Source: an uncultured Pelagibacteraceae bacterium
GTDB taxonomy: Bacteria; Pseudomonadota; Alphaproteobacteria; Pelagibacterales; Pelagibacteraceae
Assembly (NCBI GenBank): GCA_902528575.1
Contig: CABZSV010000005.1
Span: forward strand, 1 to 48,665
Direction of reading: 5' to 3'
DNA: 48,665 nt
A model generated the notes under the pieces. The model saw only the letters and a list, made by a program, of their open reading frames with translations. It made no database searches and was not told where the DNA came from. Positions 37,639 through 48,665 of the stretch are shown piece by piece; the stretch's first letter is position 1, and each line of letters opens with the position of its first letter. Both the position numbers and the translations under genes were made by a program.

Positions 37639-38937
37639 TTAAATATCTAAAAACAACCTTCTAGGGTCTTCTAAGTTTTCTTTTATCATTTTAAGGAAAG
37701 ATACAGACTCTTTTCCATCAATAATTCTATGATCATAGGATAATGCTAAATACATAATTGGTCTTATTTTAATTTCACCATCTATAACAACAGGTCTTTC
37801 AGCTATATTATGCATACCTAGCACTCCGGATTGAGGTAAATTTAGTATCGGAGTTGAAAGCATGGACCCATACACACCTCCATTACTTATTGTAAATGTT
37901 CCTCCCTGGAGATCTTCAATCGTTAGCTTTCCATCTCGCGCTTTTTCTGAAATTTCTTTAATATTTTTTTCAATATCTGCAAAGGATAATTCATCTGCAT
38001 TTCTCAAAACTGGAACAACCAAACCCTTATCTGTTCCAACAGCAAAGCTAATATTGTAATAGTTTTTATAGATAATCTCATCTCCGTCTATTTCAGCATT
38101 CACCGCAGGGAAATTTTTTAAAGCAACTACACACGCTTTTACAAAGAAAGACATAAATCCTAATTTTATCCCATAACGAGATTTGAAATCCTCTTGATTT
38201 TCTTTCCTCATTTCCATCACACTGCTCATATCAACCTCGTTAAATGTTGTTAAAAGAGCGGCATTCTCTTGAGCTTGCTTTAATCTTTTTGCAATAGTCT
38301 GTCTCAACCTGGTCATCTTAATTCGTTCTTCTTCACCATATTGAGTTTTTCTTTCAGATGGTTTTGGATTAGCACCCATCAAACTTATTAAATCTCCTTT
38401 TAAAACTCTCCCATCTTTTCCTGAACCCTGAATTGAATTAATATCGATATTATTTTCAGTTACTATTTTTCTAACTGCCGGAGACAAAGTTGGATTAACA
38501 TTTCTTTTAGGAGCAACATCTGGTTTTACTTCCTCAGTTAAAACCAATGGTTTCACTTTGGGTTCTTCTATATCTTTTTCTTCAAATACTTTTGGTTCTT
38601 TTTTATTTGCATCTAATTTTATTACATTGCTCTCTAAAGGAACTATTTTCTCTTCCTTGATTTCTTTTTGGGTTTTTGGGGCAGATTTAACCGCTCCACC
38701 TTCTGCTGATACAGAACCTAATAACGCTCCTACTTCAACGACTGATCCATCTTGTGAATTTATCTCTGTTAACACCCCAGAAATTGGAGATGGTACTTCT
38801 AAGTTTACTTTGTCTGTCTCAAGTTCTACAATTGGCTCATCTGCTTCGACTGTATCACCTGCGTTTTTTAACCATTTTGCAACAGTTGCTTCTGTTATAC
38901 TTTCACCAAGAACTGGGACTACTATTTTTTCGCTCAT
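37639..38937 (-). CDS. sucB: 2-oxoglutarate dehydrogenase E2 (dihydrolipoyl succinyltransferase)
   Basis: Core subunit that moves the succinyl group from E1 to CoA. The 432-residue protein has one lipoyl domain (about 1-78) with Lys43 in [11 protein letters not shown], a long charged linker (about 80-145, rich in Lys, Glu, Pro and Val), a peripheral-subunit-binding domain (about 148-185; [15 protein letters not shown] and [13 protein letters not shown]) and the catalytic domain with SYDHRIIDG carrying the active histidine near residue 403. It sits between sucA and lpd, the order expected for this complex. Confidence 0.97.
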   Translation of the reverse strand: MSEKIVVPVLGESITEATVAKWLKNAGDTVEADEPIVELETDKVNLEVPSPISGVLTEINSQDGSVVEVGALLGSVSAEGGAVKSAPKTQKEIKEEKIVPLESNVIKLDANKKEPKVFEEKDIEEPKVKPLVLTEEVKPDVAPKRNVNPTLSPAVRKIVTENNIDINSIQGSGKDGRVLKGDLISLMGANPKPSERKTQYGEEERIKMTRLRQTIAKRLKQAQENAALLTTFNEVDMSSVMEMRKENQEDFKSRYGIKLGFMSFFVKACVVALKNFPAVNAEIDGDEIIYKNYYNISFAVGTDKGLVVPVLRNADELSFADIEKNIKEISEKARDGKLTIEDLQGGTFTISNGGVYGSMLSTPILNLPQSGVLGMHNIAERPVVIDGEIKIRPIMYLALSYDHRIIDGKESVSFLKMIKENLEDPRRLFLDI

Positions 38938-38942
38938 TAAAA

Positions 38943-41861
38943 TTAATCAAATACCTTATTAATTATTTCTTGTTGTTGAGAATTATGCCTTTTGGCATAT
39001 CCTGTTGCAGGAGTTGCGTCTGGGCTTCTTCCTATATAAGAAATTTTATTATTATTAGCCTTTAAAGTGTCTAATGTCCATTGGATATAATCTCTAACTG
39101 AAAACCAGGCACCCATATTTTTTGGTTCTTCTTGACACCAAAAAAATTCAGCATTTTTAGCGTACGGTTTTAACTCCTTAACCAAAGCTTTTGCTGGAAA
39201 TGGATATAATTGTTCAATTCTATACATCACTACATCATCTCTTTTAAGCTTTTCTCTGGCGTCTAACAAATCAAAATATACTTTTCCAGAACAAAGAATT
39301 ACTTTTCTTATTTTAGAACTTTCTTTTAGTTTAATAAATCCTTTAGACTTAGGATCTATAGCATGATCCCACAATACTCTATGGAAAGTATTTTTTTTGT
39401 TAAAATCTTCTAAATTTGAAACACAATACTTATTTCTTAATAATGATTTTGGTGTCATTATGATTAGTGGCTTTCTGAAACTCCTATGCATTTGTCTTCT
39501 TAAAGCGTGAAAATAATTTGCTGGGGTTGTGCAGTTCATTACTTGCATATTATCGTTTGAGCATAGTTGTAAAAATCTTTCTAATCTTGCTGAAGAATGT
39601 TCTGGTCCTTGTCCTTCATATCCGTGAGGTAACAACATTACTATACCAGATGCTCTATTCCATTTTCTCTCACCAGATGCAATAAATTGATCAATTACTA
39701 CTTGAGCTCCATTAGCAAAGTCACCGAATTGTGCTTCCCAAAGAGTAAGTGTATTTGGCTCTACTAGACTATAACCATATTCAAAACCTAATACTGCAAG
39801 TTCAGATAAAAAACTATCTACTACTTCAAATTGCTTTTGATTTTTAGAAATATTATTAAGAGGAATATACCTAGAATTATCTATTTGATTTCTTAAAACA
39901 GAATGTCGTTGACTGAATGTTCCTCTTCCAGAGTCTTGCCCTACAAGCCTAACTGGATATCCCTCTTCTAGCAAAGATCCAAAAGCTAAAGATTCAGCTG
40001 AAGACCAATCGATTCCAGTACCTTTTTCGACACTTTCTTTTCTGGCATTAAATATTTTAGAGATAGTCTTGTGAATATTTTTTTCCTCAGGAATACCATT
40101 TATTTTACCTGAGATTATTTTTAATTTATTTTCATCAAAACCTGTTATACCCCTCTTATCTTTACCTCTTTCAGGTTTATATCTTGACCATGTCCCCTCA
40201 AACCATTCTATTTTAGGTTTATAATCTTTTGCACTTTTGTATTGTTCATCAAGTAAATCTTTAAATGATTTAACATTTTGATTTAACAATTCTTCAGTTA
40301 TAGATTTTTCGTTTACTAATTTATTTCCATAAATTTTGTAAACACTGGGATGAGATCTAATTTTTTTATACATTAAAGGTTGAGTAAATGAAGGCTCATC
40401 TCCCTCATTATGTCCAAATCTTCTATAACAAATTAAATCTACTACAACGTCTCTATTAAATCTTAATCGAAATTCTGTTGCTATTCTAGTTGCATAAACA
40501 ACTGCTTCTGGATCATCACCATTAACATGAAGAATTGGAGCCTCTACCATCTTTGCAACATCAGATGGATAAGGTGAAGACCTTGCAAATCTTGGACTAG
40601 TAGTAAATCCTATCTGGTTATTAACAATAATATGAATTGTTCCTCCAGTGTTATGTCCTGGTAGTCCAGACATTGCAAAACATTCTGCTACAACTCCTTG
40701 ACCAGCAAAGGCTGCATCACCATGAATGAGAATAGGTATAACTTTATTTCTTTCACGGTCTTTATGAAAAAATTGTTTGGCTCTTGTTTGACCTAAAACA
40801 ACTGGGTTAACAGCTTCTAAATGGGAAGGATTATCTGTTAAACTGACATGTACTGAATTTCCATCAAATTCTCTATCAGACGACGCTCCAAGATGATATT
40901 TTACATCTCCAGCACTATCTTCAGAATCAGTACTAAACTCACCAGCAAACTCATTAAAAATTTTTTTGTAAGATTTTTGTAAAACGTTTGCCAAAACATT
41001 AAGCCTACCTCTATGAGACATACCTATTTTAACTTCTTTTATATTATTTTGACCACCAATTTTTATTATTTGTTCAAGAGCAGGTATTAAACTTTCGCCA
41101 CCATCTAAACCAAATCTTTTTGTTCCCACATACTTTGTGGCTAAAAATTTTTCAAATCCTTCTGCCTGTACCAGTTTATTTAAAATTGCCTCTTTACCAT
41201 TTTTTGTAAATTGAAGTGCATTTTTATCTTGCTCTATCCTGTCCCTAAACCACTTTCTTTCATCTGGGTTTGAAATATGCATGAACTCATAACCTATTTT
41301 TCCACAGTAGGTTTTCTTCATAAACTTAAGTATTTCTCTTATATTTGCATATTTACGATTTATTACCCCGTTTAGAAAAATTTTCTTATCGTAATTTTCT
41401 TTTTTAAAACCGTAAAAATCTGGATGAAGCTCATCTAGATATTCTGACTCTCTCATTTCTAAAGGATCAAGATCCGCTAATAAATGTCCTCTTAGTCTAT
41501 ATGCTCTAATTAATGCTACAGCACTAATAGAATCTTTATTTGAGTCAGCAAGTAATTGAAAATTAAATTTTTCCGAGGTGTCTAATTTGACATTATTAAA
41601 ATCATTTTTATCTTGTTCTTCTATTTTTTTTTGTAATTCATCAATATCAACCTTTTTTTTAGCAGGTCCCCATGATGGACCATTAATTTCTTTTGCTATA
41701 ACATTTAATTCTTCACCAATTCCCTCAAAATAATTAGCCCAACTTTCTGGAAGATCAGCATCTTTATTTACAAACTTTAAATACATTTCTTCTATAAATG
41801 CACTATTAGATTTGTTTAAAAATGAAGTTTTTTCGAAATCAAGATTTTTTGATGAAGACAT
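38943..41861 (-). CDS. sucA: 2-oxoglutarate dehydrogenase E1
   Basis: Thiamine-diphosphate decarboxylase of the TCA cycle. The 972-residue protein shows a short N-terminal E2-binding helix ([15 protein letters not shown], here [12 protein letters not shown]), [49 protein letters not shown] with the ThDP-binding [12 protein letters not shown], and the transketolase-like domain with [19 protein letters not shown] and [14 protein letters not shown]. Length matches alphaproteobacterial enzymes. It is followed after five bases by sucB. With lpd it encodes the whole complex in one cluster. Confidence 0.98.
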   Translation of the reverse strand: MSSSKNLDFEKTSFLNKSNSAFIEEMYLKFVNKDADLPESWANYFEGIGEELNVIAKEINGPSWGPAKKKVDIDELQKKIEEQDKNDFNNVKLDTSEKFNFQLLADSNKDSISAVALIRAYRLRGHLLADLDPLEMRESEYLDELHPDFYGFKKENYDKKIFLNGVINRKYANIREILKFMKKTYCGKIGYEFMHISNPDERKWFRDRIEQDKNALQFTKNGKEAILNKLVQAEGFEKFLATKYVGTKRFGLDGGESLIPALEQIIKIGGQNNIKEVKIGMSHRGRLNVLANVLQKSYKKIFNEFAGEFSTDSEDSAGDVKYHLGASSDREFDGNSVHVSLTDNPSHLEAVNPVVLGQTRAKQFFHKDRERNKVIPILIHGDAAFAGQGVVAECFAMSGLPGHNTGGTIHIIVNNQIGFTTSPRFARSSPYPSDVAKMVEAPILHVNGDDPEAVVYATRIATEFRLRFNRDVVVDLICYRRFGHNEGDEPSFTQPLMYKKIRSHPSVYKIYGNKLVNEKSITEELLNQNVKSFKDLLDEQYKSAKDYKPKIEWFEGTWSRYKPERGKDKRGITGFDENKLKIISGKINGIPEEKNIHKTISKIFNARKESVEKGTGIDWSSAESLAFGSLLEEGYPVRLVGQDSGRGTFSQRHSVLRNQIDNSRYIPLNNISKNQKQFEVVDSFLSELAVLGFEYGYSLVEPNTLTLWEAQFGDFANGAQVVIDQFIASGERKWNRASGIVMLLPHGYEGQGPEHSSARLERFLQLCSNDNMQVMNCTTPANYFHALRRQMHRSFRKPLIIMTPKSLLRNKYCVSNLEDFNKKNTFHRVLWDHAIDPKSKGFIKLKESSKIRKVILCSGKVYFDLLDAREKLKRDDVVMYRIEQLYPFPAKALVKELKPYAKNAEFFWCQEEPKNMGAWFSVRDYIQWTLDTLKANNNKISYIGRSPDATPATGYAKRHNSQQQEIINKVFD

Positions 41862-41896
41862 CTTTTTTATTTAATATATCCCTCTAATATTTTTTT

Positions 41897-42772
41897 TCAA
41901 TTAGACAGTTTATCAAATAAAGTTTTTCCAATAATTGATGGTGATTTGGCAACTGTAATACCACATTCTTCCATTTTTTTTATTTTATCTTCAGCTCCAC
42001 CCTTGCCACCTGATATAATGGCACCAGCATGCCCCATTCTCCTTCCTGGAGGAGCGGTAATTCCAGCAATAAATCCAACTATTGGTTTTTTAATCTTATG
42101 ATTTTTTATAAAGTCAGCCGCTTCTTCTTCAGCTGTTCCACCAATTTCACCAATCATTAAAATAGATTCTGTTTCAGAGTCATTTAAAAATAAATCTAAA
42201 CAATCTATAAAATTTGTTCCATTAATAGGATCACCACCAATACCAATACAAGTTGATTGACCAAGTCCATTTTCAGTTGTTTGGGCTACTGCTTCATATG
42301 TCAATGTTCCTGATCTTGATACAATTCCAACACTTCCTCTTTTGTGAATACTTCCCGGCATAATCCCAATTTTACATTCATCTGGTGTAATTATTCCTGG
42401 ACAATTAGGTCCAATTAATCTGCTACTAGATCCTCTTAATTTTTGTTTGACCTTAAGCATATCCTGAATTGGAATACCCTCTGTTATACAAACAATAAGT
42501 TCAACTGATGCATCAATAGCTTCAATGATTGCTGCTGCTGCAAATTTAGCAGGTACATAAATCATAGTTGCATCTGCTCCTACTTCATTTTTTGCCTCTA
42601 AAACGCTATTAAAAACTGGTCTGTCTAAATGTTTTTGTCCACCTTTCTTTGGCGTAACTCCGCCAACAAGATTGGTTCCATATTTTATAGCCTGCTCTGA
42701 ATGAAATGTTCCGTGTGAGCCAGTAAATCCCTGACAAATCACTTTAGTATTTTTATTTACCAAAACCGACAT
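41897..42772 (-). CDS. sucD: Succinyl-CoA synthetase alpha subunit
   Basis: Forms succinate from succinyl-CoA with substrate-level phosphorylation. The 291-residue protein has the CoA-binding Rossmann motif ([13 protein letters not shown], about 13-25), the [14 protein letters not shown] loop (about 119-132), [10 protein letters not shown] and the phosphorylated histidine His248 in [10 protein letters not shown]. It lies one base after sucC and 35 bases before sucA. Confidence 0.98.
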   Translation of the reverse strand: MSVLVNKNTKVICQGFTGSHGTFHSEQAIKYGTNLVGGVTPKKGGQKHLDRPVFNSVLEAKNEVGADATMIYVPAKFAAAAIIEAIDASVELIVCITEGIPIQDMLKVKQKLRGSSSRLIGPNCPGIITPDECKIGIMPGSIHKRGSVGIVSRSGTLTYEAVAQTTENGLGQSTCIGIGGDPINGTNFIDCLDLFLNDSETESILMIGEIGGTAEEEAADFIKNHKIKKPIVGFIAGITAPPGRRMGHAGAIISGGKGGAEDKIKKMEECGITVAKSPSIIGKTLFDKLSN

Positions 42773-42773
42773 T

Positions 42774-43934
42774 TTATTTTATCGCCTCAACAATTTTCTT
42801 AGCAGCATCATCTAAATTTTCTGCAGAAATTAATTTTAATCCAGAATTATCAAGAATTTCTTTTCCTTCCTTGAAATTTGTACCTGCTAATCTTACAACT
42901 AAAGGCACACTAATATTAATTTCTTTAGCTGCATCAACTACTCCTTGAGCAAGGACATCACATCTCATTATTCCACCAAAAATATTAATTAAAATACCTT
43001 TAACATTTTTATCTGAGAGAATTATCTTTAATGCAGCAGATACTTTTTCTTTGGATGCACCACCGCCTACATCTAAAAAATTTGCTGGCTCTTTGCCATA
43101 CAATTTAATTATATCCATTGTTGCCATCGCTAATCCTGCTCCATTCACCATACAGCCTATACTTCCATCTAGCTTGATATATGCAAGATCATGCTTGCTA
43201 GCTTCTATCTCGGTAGGATCTTCCTCATTTAAGTCTCTTAATTCAACAATTTCTGGATGCCTGAATAAAGCGTTAGAGTCGAAATTAACTTTTGCATCTA
43301 AACAAACAATTTTTTCCTCTTTTGTCAAAATTAATGGATTTACTTCAACCATGTTTGCATCAGTACTCACAAACATTTTATATATTGATTTAATTAATGT
43401 TATTGCTTGTTTTTTTGCGTCTTCATTTAAATTAAAAATATTAATTATTTTTTCACAATGTGACTCAGAAATTTCATCACCTATATCAACTTTTGTAGTT
43501 ATAATTTTTTCAGGTGAACTGCTTGCAACTTCTTCAATGTCCATCCCTCCTTGGTCACTTGATATAAATGCAATTTTAGAACTTGCCCTATCAACCAGGC
43601 ACGATAAGTAAAATTCTTTATCTATATTTGAGGATTCTTCTACATATAATCTTTTTACCTCTCTACCTTCAGGGCCAGTTTGATGAGTAACTAGTGTTTT
43701 TCCTAGTAATTCTTTAGCTGCTACTGTTAGTTCCTCAATAGAATTTAAAATTTTTACACCACCAGCTTTTCCTCTACCTCCAGCATGGATTTGTGCTTTA
43801 AGCACATATTTCTCAGTTTTGAGTGCTTTTGCTTTTTGAATAAGTTCATCAACATTAAGCGCAAATACTCCTTCGGGAACTACAGCTCCATATTTTTTTA
43901 ATATTTGTTTAGCTTGATGCTCGTGAATATTCAT
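42774..43934 (-). CDS. sucC: Succinyl-CoA synthetase beta subunit
   Basis: Nucleotide-binding partner of SucD. The 386-residue protein begins [17 protein letters not shown], the usual SucC start, has an ATP-grasp domain ([16 protein letters not shown], about 45-60; [10 protein letters not shown], about 197-206) and a C-terminal ligase domain with [18 protein letters not shown] and [10 protein letters not shown]. Motifs are complete. It is placed two bases after the mdh stop and just ahead of sucD. ATP or GTP preference is not decided. Confidence 0.98.
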   Translation of the reverse strand: MNIHEHQAKQILKKYGAVVPEGVFALNVDELIQKAKALKTEKYVLKAQIHAGGRGKAGGVKILNSIEELTVAAKELLGKTLVTHQTGPEGREVKRLYVEESSNIDKEFYLSCLVDRASSKIAFISSDQGGMDIEEVASSSPEKIITTKVDIGDEISESHCEKIINIFNLNEDAKKQAITLIKSIYKMFVSTDANMVEVNPLILTKEEKIVCLDAKVNFDSNALFRHPEIVELRDLNEEDPTEIEASKHDLAYIKLDGSIGCMVNGAGLAMATMDIIKLYGKEPANFLDVGGGASKEKVSAALKIILSDKNVKGILINIFGGIMRCDVLAQGVVDAAKEINISVPLVVRLAGTNFKEGKEILDNSGLKLISAENLDDAAKKIVEAIK

Positions 43935-43936
43935 TA

Positions 43937-44899
43937 TTATTTAGATAAATCAGGATCTATTTTAGATGCAGCTTCCCATAAAGCTTTTACAGCATCTATT
44001 GAATGCATAAATTCTTTTTTTTCTTTTTCATCTAAATCAATCTCTTCAATTTTTTCTACACCATCTTTTCCAATGACAACAGGAACACCTGCATAAACAT
44101 TTTTCACACCATATTCTCCATTTAATTGTACAGCACAGGGTAATAATTTTTTCTGATCATTTAAATATGCTTCTGCCATTTGAACACCTGAAGCTGCAGG
44201 TGCATAAAAGGCTGATCCTTTTTCTAAATATTTAACTATTTCCGCACCACCATCTCGTGTTCTTTGATTAATTTCTTCAACTCTTTCTGAAGAAATCTTT
44301 CCATCCTTTACAAGATCCAACAATGGTTTACCTGAAATTTTTGTAAATCTTGGCATAGGAACCATGGTATCACCATGACCACCCATAACCATTGCCTCAA
44401 TTTCTTTTACTGGCACATTTAGTTCTAATGATAAAAATAATTTAAATCTCGAACTATCTAAAATACCTGCCATACCAACAACTTTATTTGATGGCAAACC
44501 TGAAAATTTTTGAAATGCCATAACCATAACATCTAATGGATTAGTGATACAGATCACAAAAGCGTTAGGAGCATTTTTCTTTACCCCCTCAGCAACTTGT
44601 TTAATAATTTTTAAATTAATTCCAAGAAGATCGTCCCGGCTCATTCCAGGTTTTCTTGGAACACCTGCTGTAATTATTATTACATCTGAATCTTTTATGT
44701 CCTCATAGTTATCAGTTCCTGAAAATCTAACATTGAAACCATCCACAGATGAAGATTGTGCAATATCTAATGCTTTTCCTTTTGCGATACCACTAGCTAC
44801 ATCAAATAAAACCACTTCATTTACTAATTCTTTTGTTCCTATTAAATGTGCAAGAGTTCCACCTATTTGGCCTGCACCAATTAAAGATATTTTTGTCAT
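43937..44899 (-). CDS. mdh: Malate dehydrogenase (lactate-dehydrogenase-like)
   Basis: NAD-dependent oxidation of malate to oxaloacetate. The 320-residue protein is of the LDH-like MDH group common in Alphaproteobacteria: Rossmann motif [12 protein letters not shown] (8-19), Arg82 in [10 protein letters not shown] (Arg at the substrate loop points to malate rather than lactate), Asp/Arg pair around DSSRFKLF (Arg151) and the catalytic His175 in GGHGDTMVP. An AAGGA ribosome binding site precedes the ATG. It sits 10 bases after mmsA and two before sucC. Confidence 0.97.
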   Translation of the reverse strand: MTKISLIGAGQIGGTLAHLIGTKELVNEVVLFDVASGIAKGKALDIAQSSSVDGFNVRFSGTDNYEDIKDSDVIIITAGVPRKPGMSRDDLLGINLKIIKQVAEGVKKNAPNAFVICITNPLDVMVMAFQKFSGLPSNKVVGMAGILDSSRFKLFLSLELNVPVKEIEAMVMGGHGDTMVPMPRFTKISGKPLLDLVKDGKISSERVEEINQRTRDGGAEIVKYLEKGSAFYAPAASGVQMAEAYLNDQKKLLPCAVQLNGEYGVKNVYAGVPVVIGKDGVEKIEEIDLDEKEKKEFMHSIDAVKALWEAASKIDPDLSK

Positions 44900-44909
44900 T
44901 TATTTCCTT

Positions 44910-46403
44910 TTATTTCATTGTTGGCATAACAAATTCCGCATTTGATCGGACACTTGAAGGCCATCTGGATGTTACTGTTTTAAGTTTAGTATAAAATTTT
45001 ATTCCTTCCATACCATGCATTCCACTATCTCCAAATAATGATCTTTTCCAACCACCAAAACTATGAAATGCCATTGGAACTGGGATCGGCACGTTAATAC
45101 CAACCATACCTACTTGAATTTTACTTGCAAAAGTTCTGCCTGCATCACCGTCTCTTGTATAAATACTAACTCCATTTCCGTACTCATGGTCGTTAATTAA
45201 TTTTGCAGCTTCTTTAAAAGTTTTTACTCGAACAACTGATAAGACTGGACCGAATATTTCTTCTTTGTAAATTCTCATATCTTTATTTACATGATCAAAT
45301 AAACATCCACCTATATAGAAACCATTTTCATAACCTTGAAGTTTTAAACCTCTTCCATCAACCACTAGTTTTGCACCTTCCTCGACACCTAAATCAATGT
45401 AGCTTGTAACTTTTTCTAAATGTTCTTTTGTAACTAAAGGTCCCATTTCTGATGCCTTATCCATTCCAGGACCAACTTTTAAAGCTTCAGCTTTTTTTGA
45501 TAATCTTGATACAAGTTCATCACCGATATCTCCGACCGCAACAGCAACTGATTGAGCCATACATCTTTCCCCAGCTGAACCATAAGCGGCACCCATTAAA
45601 CCATTAACTGCACCATCTAAGTCACAATCTGGCATAACAACTAAATGGTTTTTTGCTCCACCCAAAGCTTGAACTCTTTTTTCATTTTTAGCTGAATTTT
45701 CATAAATATATTTTGCAATAGGAGTAGATCCTACGAAACTAACAGCTTTGATATCTTTGTTTTCTAAAATTGCATCAACAGCTTCTTTATCTCCATTTAT
45801 CACGTTAAATACTCCTTCTGGAAGACCCGCCTCAGAAAGTAGTTCTGCTAATCTTATTGCGCAAGAAGGGTCTTTTTCAGATGGTTTAAGAATAAAAGTG
45901 TTTCCACAAGCTATTGCTATTGGAAACATCCACATTGGTACCATAGCAGGAAAATTAAAAGGTGTGATACCTGCAACAACTCCTAATGGTTGTCTAATTG
46001 ACCAACTATCAACATTGGTACCAACATTTTCTGAAAACTCACCTTTTAATAAATGTGGTATTCCACAAGCAAATTCTACTACCTCAAGTCCTCTAGTTAA
46101 AGAGCCTCTTGCATCTTCATAAACTTTTCCATGTTCTGAAACTATTAACTTCGTTAATTCATCAGAATTTTTTTCAATTAATTCTTTAAATTTAAATATT
46201 ATTCTAGCTCTTTGTAGAGCAGGTTTTAAAGACCAAGTTTCAAATGCTTTTTTTGCTACTTCAACAGTACTATCTAAGTCAGATCTTGAAGCAAGTCTTA
46301 CCTCTGACTCTTGTTCGCCGGTTGCTGGATTAAAAACTTTACCTTTTTTATCTGAAGATCCCGGAATTATTTTACCGTTTACGAAGTGTTCTATTAATTT
46401 CAT
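44910..46403 (-). CDS. mmsA: Methylmalonate-semialdehyde dehydrogenase (CoA-acylating)
   Basis: Converts methylmalonate semialdehyde (or malonate semialdehyde) to propionyl-CoA (or acetyl-CoA) in valine, myo-inositol and beta-alanine breakdown. The 497-residue aldehyde-dehydrogenase-fold protein has ITPFNFPAMVPMWMFPIA (about 146-163), FVGSTPIAKYIY (223-234), and the nucleophile Cys281 in GSAGERCMAQ. The position of the general-base Glu of ordinary aldehyde dehydrogenases reads QALGGAKNH with Ala, as expected for the CoA-acylating MmsA branch. It lies between sdhB and mdh inside the TCA block; 39 bases separate it from sdhB. Physiological substrate is inferred. Confidence 0.92.
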   Translation of the reverse strand: MKLIEHFVNGKIIPGSSDKKGKVFNPATGEQESEVRLASRSDLDSTVEVAKKAFETWSLKPALQRARIIFKFKELIEKNSDELTKLIVSEHGKVYEDARGSLTRGLEVVEFACGIPHLLKGEFSENVGTNVDSWSIRQPLGVVAGITPFNFPAMVPMWMFPIAIACGNTFILKPSEKDPSCAIRLAELLSEAGLPEGVFNVINGDKEAVDAILENKDIKAVSFVGSTPIAKYIYENSAKNEKRVQALGGAKNHLVVMPDCDLDGAVNGLMGAAYGSAGERCMAQSVAVAVGDIGDELVSRLSKKAEALKVGPGMDKASEMGPLVTKEHLEKVTSYIDLGVEEGAKLVVDGRGLKLQGYENGFYIGGCLFDHVNKDMRIYKEEIFGPVLSVVRVKTFKEAAKLINDHEYGNGVSIYTRDGDAGRTFASKIQVGMVGINVPIPVPMAFHSFGGWKRSLFGDSGMHGMEGIKFYTKLKTVTSRWPSSVRSNAEFVMPTMK

Positions 46404-46442
46404 GAATACGGTGTTTTAGATCAAAAATATCGAATAGTCTAT

Positions 46443-47222
46443 TTAAACATTAGCTGTTGCTAACATTTTTTTTATTTCAGCTATAGCTTTTGCTGGATTC
46501 AAGCCCTTAGGACATGCATTTGTACAATTTAATATTGTATGGCATCTATATAATTTTAATTCATCAGAAACTTTTTTTAATCTAGCTTTTCTCTCTTCAT
46601 CTCTACTATCAATAATCCATCTATAAGCCTGTAGCAGAACTGCTGGACCTAAATATTTATCTCCATTCCACCAATAACTTGGGCAAGATGTAGAACAGCA
46701 AGCACACATAATGCATTCGTAAGCACCATCAAGTTTTGCTCTATCTTCTTTAGACTGATAAATTTCTGTTGTCTGTTTTGTTGAGTTATTTTTTAACCAA
46801 GGTTCAATTGATTGATACTGTTTGTACAATCCATCCAAATCACCAATTAAATCTTTTTTAACTTTTAAATGAGGTAGAGGATAAATATCAATATCTCCTT
46901 CAATTTCAGCATGTGGAGTGGTGCAAGCAAGGCCATTTTTACCCCCCATATTCATTGCGCATGAACCACATACACCATGAGCACAAGATCTTCTGTATGT
47001 TATAGTTGAGTCGATTTCATTTTTGATCTTATTTAAAATATCTAAGACCTTTGAAGAACAATTATCCATGTCAACTTCATAAGTGTCTATCCTAGGACCT
47101 TCATCTGTGGATGGATCCCATCTATAAATATTTACTTTTCTTAAATTTTTTGATCCTGTTTTATCTTTAAAGTATTTACCTTTTTTAATTTCAGAATTCT
47201 TAGGTAAACTCAATTGAACCAT
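46443..47222 (-). CDS. sdhB: Succinate dehydrogenase iron-sulfur subunit
   Basis: Carries electrons from SdhA to quinone. The 259-residue protein has the [2Fe-2S] motif [12 protein letters not shown] (about 79-90, with an earlier cysteine in RRSC), the [4Fe-4S]/[3Fe-4S] motif [17 protein letters not shown] (about 167-183) and the last cluster [17 protein letters not shown] (about 227-243). It overlaps the sdhA stop by one base. The set of cluster cysteines is complete, including the CACC variant seen in Alphaproteobacteria. Confidence 0.98.
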   Translation of the reverse strand: MVQLSLPKNSEIKKGKYFKDKTGSKNLRKVNIYRWDPSTDEGPRIDTYEVDMDNCSSKVLDILNKIKNEIDSTITYRRSCAHGVCGSCAMNMGGKNGLACTTPHAEIEGDIDIYPLPHLKVKKDLIGDLDGLYKQYQSIEPWLKNNSTKQTTEIYQSKEDRAKLDGAYECIMCACCSTSCPSYWWNGDKYLGPAVLLQAYRWIIDSRDEERKARLKKVSDELKLYRCHTILNCTNACPKGLNPAKAIAEIKKMLATANV

Positions 47223-48665
47223 TAATATACTCGCTCTTGTGGTGGAAAATATTGAACTTCGTTTGTTAAAGTTGATTTGTGTACTTCTCTGTAACTTATC
47301 TTTGTATTTTTCCCATCACACCAAGCAAGAGTATGTTGCATAAACTTTTCGTCATCTCTATTTGGATAGTCATCTCTCGCGTGGGCACCTCTACTCTCTT
47401 TTCTATGATATGCAGATTCTACAGTAGTTACTGCTTGTCTTATTAAATTATCAAATTCCAATGTTTCAACTAAATCAGTATTAAATACTAAAGACCTATC
47501 TTTAACTGAGATTGTGTCCATACCATCATAGGTTTTTTTAATCTCATCTACACCTTCTTTAAGATTTTTTTCTGTTCTAAAAACTGCACATTTGGACTGC
47601 ATAGTTTTTTGCATTGAAAGTCTAAGTTCTGCAGTACTGTTATCTCCTTCTGCATTTCTAAGTTTATCAAATCTATCTAAACATTTTTGTGTTTCTGACT
47701 CGGGAATTTCTTCATGAGGTGTTCCTGGCTTAACTAATTCAGCTGCTCTTTTAGCTGCTGCTCTTCCAAATACTACTAAATCAATTAAAGAATTAGAACC
47801 AAGTCTATTTGCTCCGTGAACAGAAACACATGCCGCTTCTCCTATAGCCATTAAACCTGGAACAGTTTTTTCTGAGCCATTTACAGTTAATACTTCTGCT
47901 TTATAGTTTGTTGGAATACCACCCATATTATAATGAACTGTTGGTACAACAGGAATTGGTTCCTTAGTTACATCTACATTTGCAAATAATCTTGCTGCAT
48001 CAGTAATTCCAGGAAGCCTGCTTTCAATAACCTCTTTATCTAAGTGACTTAGGTTCAAATGAACATGATCTTGATCTTTTCCAACACCTCTTCCCTCATT
48101 AATCTCTATAGACATGGATCTGCTAACAACATCTCTTGATGCTAAATCTTTTGCATTTGGAGCGTACCTTTCCATAAATCTTTCACCTTTAGAATTTGTA
48201 AGATAGCCCCCTTCTCCTCGCGCACCTTCTGTTATTAAAGTACCATGGCCGTAAATTCCTGTTGGATGAAATTGAACAAATTCCATATCCTGAAGCGGTA
48301 ATCCAGCTCTTAAAACCATTGCATTACCATCACCTGTGCAAGTATGTGCTGATGTTGCTGAATAATAAACTTTACCATAACCACCTGTAGCAATAATTAC
48401 TGTATGCGCTCTAAATCTATGAATTGTTCCATCATTCAAATTCCAAGCAATTAGGCCTTTACATTCTCCATTCTTCATCAACAAATCTAATGCAAAATAT
48501 TCTATAAAAAATTCTGTATTATGCTTTAACGCTTGTCCATACAATGTGTGTAAAATAGCATGTCCTGTTCTATCGGCTGCTGCACAAGTTCTTTGAACTA
48601 TTCCATTTCCATAATTTTTTGTCATTCCACCAAATGGTCTTTGATAAATTTTTCCCTCTTCAGTT
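47222..48665 (-). CDS. sdhA: Succinate dehydrogenase flavoprotein subunit (5' end outside the window)
   Basis: Catalytic FAD subunit oxidising succinate to fumarate. The reading frame runs to the window edge: codons upstream of an internal Met at 48623-48625 read [13 protein letters not shown], a conserved SdhA segment, so the true start is beyond 48665. About 480 residues are present, with [27 protein letters not shown], the substrate-binding [11 protein letters not shown] with His, [19 protein letters not shown], and the C-terminal [12 protein letters not shown] containing the catalytic Arg region. The missing portion should hold the FAD-binding GxGxxG and the flavinylated histidine. sdhC and sdhD probably lie upstream, outside the window. 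Confidence 0.97.
   Translation of the reverse strand, partial: TEEGKIYQRPFGGMTKNYGNGIVQRTCAAADRTGHAILHTLYGQALKHNTEFFIEYFALDLLMKNGECKGLIAWNLNDGTIHRFRAHTVIIATGGYGKVYYSATSAHTCTGDGNAMVLRAGLPLQDMEFVQFHPTGIYGHGTLITEGARGEGGYLTNSKGERFMERYAPNAKDLASRDVVSRSMSIEINEGRGVGKDQDHVHLNLSHLDKEVIESRLPGITDAARLFANVDVTKEPIPVVPTVHYNMGGIPTNYKAEVLTVNGSEKTVPGLMAIGEAACVSVHGANRLGSNSLIDLVVFGRAAAKRAAELVKPGTPHEEIPESETQKCLDRFDKLRNAEGDNSTAELRLSMQKTMQSKCAVFRTEKNLKEGVDEIKKTYDGMDTISVKDRSLVFNTDLVETLEFDNLIRQAVTTVESAYHRKESRGAHARDDYPNRDDEKFMQHTLAWCDGKNTKISYREVHKSTLTNEVQYFPPQERVY

Noticed and set aside
38558..38962. 134-codon plus-strand frame opposite sucB linker and lipoyl domain
   Set aside because: Serine-rich shadow of the Lys/Glu-rich linker on the other strand, with no independent support.
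43051..43611. Long open frame (186 codons) on the plus strand opposite sucC
   Set aside because: It lies entirely within the conserved sucC gene, shows no recognisable domain and no ribosome binding site; antisense frames of this size arise because stop codons are depleted opposite A/T-rich coding sequence.
45748..46122. 124-codon plus-strand frame opposite mmsA
   Set aside because: Shadow of a conserved dehydrogenase; no promoter, ribosome binding site or domain.

Overview
The window looks like core chromosome of a streamlined marine alphaproteobacterium, most likely of the SAR11/Pelagibacterales group. The reasons are strong A+T bias, very short or negative intergenic distances, class I lysyl-tRNA synthetase, ChvG/ChvI and RegA-type regulators, F1-only ATP synthase order HAGDC, and a SAM-II riboswitch ahead of metX. 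This placement is inferred from gene content; no database search was possible. I found no mobile element, phage gene, CRISPR array, tRNA or rRNA. The longest gene-free stretch is the 192 bases at 20151-20342, which hold a promoter and the riboswitch.

Layout. 1-3680 (minus): chvI, chvG, ahcY and the beginning of tsaE. 3731-6505 (minus): polA. 6620-7171 (plus): bioY. 7164-7727 (minus): regA-type regulator. 7895-11000 (plus): polyamine operon of ornithine decarboxylase, a deoxyhypusine-synthase-like protein and an agmatinase-family hydrolase. 10997-14529 (minus): queuosine-precursor transporter, rpmB, pyrD, lysS. 14621-18175 (plus): trkH, an AmpG-like permease and an NlpC/P60 peptidase. 18172-20150 (minus): hisC and tyrA. 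20343-22778 (plus): metX, metW, gloB. 22843-29374 (plus): rplU, rpmA, obgE, proB, proA, nadD, rsfS, ctpA, rppH. 29366-48665 (minus): an energy block read as sdhA-sdhB-mmsA-mdh-sucC-sucD-sucA-sucB-lpd-priA, then a terminator and a promoter, then atpHAGDC.

The genes fit together as methyl-cycle and methionine metabolism (ahcY, metX, metW), polyamine synthesis, aromatic amino acid and histidine synthesis (hisC, tyrA), proline synthesis (proB, proA), ribosome production (rpmB, rplU, rpmA, obgE, rsfS), and the oxidative TCA cycle joined to ATP synthesis. Four convergent gene pairs all overlap at their stop codons, and several good promoter matches sit so close to the start codon that leaderless transcripts are predicted.

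No wholly new multi-gene system is evident. The items most worth testing are the polyamine operon with its deoxyhypusine-synthase homologue, the SAM-II pseudoknot that abuts a U-tract with no Shine-Dalgarno, the terminator-free overlapping stop codons, the putative leaderless promoters, and the permease/peptidase pair that may recycle muropeptides. Several starts were moved from the longest open frame on the basis of ribosome binding sites and family N-termini (speC, rpmB, the AmpG-like permease, rplU, ctpA).
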